Origin: Voacanga thouarsii
Taxonomy: Eukaryota; Streptophyta; Magnoliopsida; Gentianales; Apocynaceae
Direction: 5' to 3'
Assembly (NCBI GenBank): GCA_026120185.1
Contig: JANUWF010001479.1
Coordinates: forward strand, 1,426,001-1,490,000
Length of the DNA: 64,000 bases
How positions within the stretch are numbered: the stretch's first letter is position 1; each line of letters starts with the position of its first letter. The notes below the pieces were generated by a model. That model searched no databases. It had not been told where the DNA came from and worked only from the letters and a program-made list of their open reading frames with translations. This document shows positions 60,617 through 64,000 of this stretch, piece by piece. The position numbers and the translations under genes are program-made.

Positions 60617-61377
60617 CACTACTAGAAAAAAGGCTGATTACCAACTGACAAATTATGTTGATAATTGTTCAATTTTTGTTGGTAATACTAGATTACCAAC
60701 AGATTCCCAACAGAATGTGGTCCGTTGGTAAAACACTTGTTGAAAATTGTTACTAACAAGAGTTTTTTTTAAGTCAGTTGGTAATTACCAACAGATTTTA
60801 CAGTTGGTAATATTAAATTGTAGTTGGTAATTTTCCAATAGTTTCTTAGTTGGTGTATTTGTTTGTTGGTAAATATTATACATTGCCAATGAATGATTTA
60901 ATTGGTACTTAGTTGGTAAAGGTCCAAGAATATCATGCCAATTGATAAGTTACCAACTACAATTCAATTAGTAATATTATACCAACAGATTTTCTATTGG
61001 TAGTCGCCTACAAATTTGTGTTGGTACTTACTACCAAAAATTAGTTGGTAAACGCTTACAGATTTCTGTTGGTAAGTACCAACAGATTGATCTTTTGGTA
61101 AGCACCTACAAATTTCTATTAGTAAGTGTCAACAGATTGTTTGTTGGTAAACACCTGCAAATTTCTATTGGTATGTACCAACAGCTTTTGTGTTGCTAAT
61201 TACCAACAGATGCTTGTTGGTAACTAATATTACCAGCATATTTTCTATTGATAACAAAAATTATATTTTCACTATACAATCCGTACACATATTTGATAAA
61301 AGCAATCCTCCATAATATTAAAAGTACATCTATATCAAAAGTACATTAGCATCCATAATTCACATGTTTCGAAGCAT
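60617..61377 (+). mobile_element. CACTA transposon, one terminus
   Basis: Starts CACTACTAGAAAAA at 60617, the typical CACTA/En-Spm end. It is followed to about 61260 by a dense array of TTACCAACAGA / GTTGGTAAT words in both orientations, the subterminal repeats that bind the transposase. No second terminus is found before copia B resumes at 61378, and no transposase frame is present. It is a truncated end. Confidence 0.8.
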
Positions 61378-61401
61378 GTCGTCTTTTTAGAGAAGGAGCA
61401 C

Positions 61402-62963
61402 ATGCTCAAAGGGGATAGTGGGAGTAAGATTGAACTTAGTGAAGTTCATGAAGATCAAACAAACGAGGATCAACCGTCTAATCCCACATCTATTGAGAGA
61501 ATAGATGAACCTTCTAATACACAAGAGCCTCATAGATCTAGTAAGATATGTGTGGCACCTGAGAAATATGGATTTCTCAATAGTGAACACAATGATGTAT
61601 TACTCATAGATGAAGATGAACCTACTACCTATAAGGATGTTTTGAATAGTTCAGAATCTGGTAAATGGCTTAAGGCCATGAAGTTAGAGATGGATTCCAT
61701 GTACGACAACCAAGTATGGACTTTGGGTAATCCACCCAAAGGAATTAAAACCTATTGGGTGCAAGTGGGTTTTCAAGAAGAAAATGGACATGAATGGTAA
61801 CTTAGTTACCTATAAAGCATGACTAGTGGCGAAGAGTTATCGTCAACAATATGGTATTGACTATGATGAAACCTTCTCGCCAATAGGCATGTTGAAATCC
61901 ATCAGGATACTCCTAGTCATTGCTGCTCATCATAATTATGAGATTTGGCAAATGGATGTGAAAACAGCCTTTCTAAAGAAAATCTGACTAAGTATATATG
62001 ACACAACCTGAAGGTTTCACATCTAGTGATGGCACAAAGGTGTGCAAGCTGCAAAGATCCATTTATGGACTTAAGCAAGCTTCTAGGAGTTGGAACATTT
62101 GTTTTGATGAAACAATCAAAGAGTTTGGTTTCATTCAAAATATGGATGAGCCTTGTGTATATAAGAAGGTTAGGGGGGGTACAATCATTTTCTTATTACT
62201 TTATGTAGATGATATATTGCTAATAGGAAACGATATACCTATCCTGCAAACGGTTAAAGTTTGGTTGTCCAAACAATTCTTCATGAATGACCTTAGAGAA
62301 GCAACCTCTATTCTCAGAATAAGGATCTATAGAGATAGATCCAAAAGGTTGCTAGGTCTTTCGCAGTCTACATACATAGATAAAGTGCTAAAGAGGTTTA
62401 GCATGGATCAATCCAAAAAGGGATTCTTACCCATGTCACATAGTGCAAGCCTTTCAAAGTCAATGTCTTCTAAGACACAAGTTGAAAGGGATCGCATGAG
62501 TAAGATTCCATATGCCTTAGCAGTTGGATCTATCATATATGCTATGATATGTACTCGGCTCGATATATCTTGTGCTCTCAATTTGACGAGTAGATACCAA
62601 TCTGACCCTAGTGAGGGTCATTGGGTGGCTGTAAAGAATATTCTTAAGTACTTACGAAGGACTAAGGATATGTTCTTAGTATATTGAGAAGGTGATTTGA
62701 AAATAAACGGGTATACTGATGCCAGTTTTCAATCTGACAAAGATGATTTCAAATCACAATCCGGCTACATGTTTACGTTGTGCGGAGGGGCAATAAGTTG
62801 GAAAAGTTCCAAACAAGAAACTATTGCCAACTCTACGACAGAAGCTGAGTACATAGCCGCTTCTGAAGCAGTTAAGGAAATAAAGATAGAGAAAGTTCTC
62901 ATGGATGAGAACATAGCTGACCCGCTTATGAAAGCATTATCCCAAAAGAAACATGAATAATTG
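61402..62963 (+). pseudogene. pol: Copia B RT-RNase H
   Basis: The integrase tail (acidic, Pro/Ser-rich) leads to ESGKWLKAMKLEMDSMY (about 61660), a stop near 61797, and degraded RT to about 61985. A long open frame (61998-62684) then holds MTQPEGF, KLQRSIYGLKQASRSW, an intact YVDD box (about 62205) and KNILKYLRRTKDMF. After one stop (62685) RNase H continues with GYTDASFQ and TTEAEYIA (62697-62960). RNase H then jumps from EAVKE to IKIEKVL, so about 60-70 residues including later catalytic positions are missing in frame. Confidence 0.85.
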
Positions 62964-63003
62964 AGTCATTCGGTATTAGATACATGAATAATTGGCTCTA
63001 GTG

Positions 63004-63015
63004 CAAGTGGGAGTT
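63004..63015 (+). other. Copia B polypurine tract
   Basis: CAAGTGGGAGTT directly before the LTR start. Confidence 0.7.
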
Positions 63016-64000
63016 TGTTAGTGTTGTGCCCTAAAGGCAATCACTTATATATTGTATATGACACATTTTATTTTAATAAAAGATATTATTTATCTTACAG
63101 TTTCTTTTATTTACTTTAAGTAATATAACTGTTCGACAAAGTCCCTAGTGCAACACTGTGTTAAGGAAATCGTGATAGAGATCATGATATGAGATTCCTT
63201 CTACACTGGATGGTGTTAGTACTTAAATAATCCCTAGTCATAGTATTAATGAGACAGGACATCATTAATGCGTCAAGACTAGCATGTATTAGATATCCTG
63301 ATTTGATCAGGTGGTGGTTCTCATAACCGTGAGTATTGAGATACTTAAAGTTAACACATGGATGCTTGTTAATGGAATAAGTTCATTGGATGACCTAGTT
63401 TTGAGATAATCACATGGATAACTATTTAGTGTCAGTGATATAATCTCAATATAGCAAACGTGCAAGTATCCTTAGACTTGAGATCTCCAAGGTACTTTGT
63501 TTGCTGAGCTTTGTACTTTGATTCCAATCTCTGGAGCTCAATCGAGGACCGCCTATAGGATGGATATTGGGTACATTGTGAGGTAAATGAAAGTAGTTAA
63601 GAGGGTTAATAAAGGATTCACCACTCCTAACAGTAGGGGCAAATATCTCATGGCCACTTCTAGGAATTACTACTCGAGAAGTCCTTGGCCAAGGCAATTG
63701 TATATTGAAAATAATTCCAATTGATACACTTCTAGAGTAGTGGGTTCCTGGTACAAGTACTATTGTATTCGGGCCAGAATTATTTCTGGAGGGAGTTGGC
63801 ACTAATTCCGTACTCCAAACTGAATGAGATATTGTATGGTGAAAGGAGTTAATTGCACTGAAGTTTGTTATTGAAGGGTTCATGTCAAGCCACTTGACTT
63901 CCTAGACTCTTGGGTGGTCATGATGTGTTGCTAGATACCGCTCATGATCAGGGAATATGGGTTTATTAATTGATGAATTAATAAACCAACCCTGATTAGA
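63016..64000 (+). repeat. Copia B 3' LTR (family C1), cut by window edge
   Basis: Begins TGTTAGTGTTGTGCCC and matches the solo LTR at 29875 for all 985 bp present. Frames on its minus strand (63883-63446) are chance and also appear in the other copies. Confidence 0.9.

Larger units (their letters stand above)
61378..64000 (+). mobile_element. Copia element B, 3' half
   Basis: Integrase C-terminus, RT, RNase H, polypurine tract and 3' LTR on the plus strand. Gag, protease and integrase core are missing; the left edge abuts the CACTA fragment. The LTR continues past the window end. This is the only copy here that ties the C1 LTR family to its coding region. Confidence 0.85.

Noticed and set aside
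60640..61260. CRISPR-like array of short repeats
   Set aside because: Repeats are irregular, in both orientations and follow a CACTA terminus; the genome is eukaryotic.
63446..63883. 145-codon minus-strand frame
   Set aside because: Inside the C1 LTR; the corresponding regions of other copies are not open, so it is chance.

Overview
This window looks like a repeat-dense, AT-rich stretch of a flowering-plant (probably eudicot) nuclear genome. The evidence is Ty1/copia, Ty3/gypsy and CACTA remnants with plant-type proteins, an integrated plant pararetrovirus, and a broken copy of a conserved eukaryotic nuclear gene (CACTIN). I see no intact host gene and no structural RNA gene. All coding matter is broken by stops, frameshifts or nested insertions. 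Family names rest on protein motifs read by eye; no database search was run.

Layout. 1-1842: 5' part of a very long LTR (minus strand) inserted in viral DNA. 1843-6325: rearranged endogenous pararetrovirus (locus V1), with one collinear block followed by a patchwork in alternating orientations. 6326-8058: truncated copia LTR. 8059-16396: a near-full-length endogenous pararetrovirus on the minus strand (V2). It has a primer-binding site, ORF1 (movement, coat, protease, reverse transcriptase, RNase H), ORF2 overlapping ORF1 by ATGA, then promoter, poly(A) signal and leader repeats. The two-ORF layout fits florendovirus-type members of Caulimoviridae. 16397-16445: TA microsatellite. 16446-23084: Athila/Tat-like gypsy element on the plus strand with gag, an accessory ORF and a 3' LTR but no pol. 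23085-24267: truncated copia LTR.

24268-49450 is a nest at least four layers deep. A minus-strand gypsy relic (gag and pol remains at 25600-28002 and 48392-48850) is split by a ~3.7 kb LTR-like element (28007-48387). That element is split by a ~10.7 kb Sire/Maximus-like copia element (29771-46455; target duplication AATTT). The copia 3' LTR is itself split by a copia solo LTR (29875-31616; CAACT) and a 4.2 kb long LTR (32298-36493; CTATT).

49450-52130: AT-rich DNA, then an intronless CACTIN pseudogene (50800-52088). 52131-60616: a second copia element (A) with two Athila-type solo LTRs nested in it (TSDs ATAAA and CTATA). 60617-61377: one end of a CACTA transposon. 61378-64000: the 3' half of a third copia element (B). 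Its 3' LTR belongs to the same family as the LTRs at 6.3, 23.1 and 29.9 kb.

The best leads are the viral ORF2 and its promoter, the V1 mosaic, the CACTIN retrocopy, and look-alike accessory ORFs in two unrelated LTR retrotransposons. I did not find a convincing unknown defence or regulatory system.
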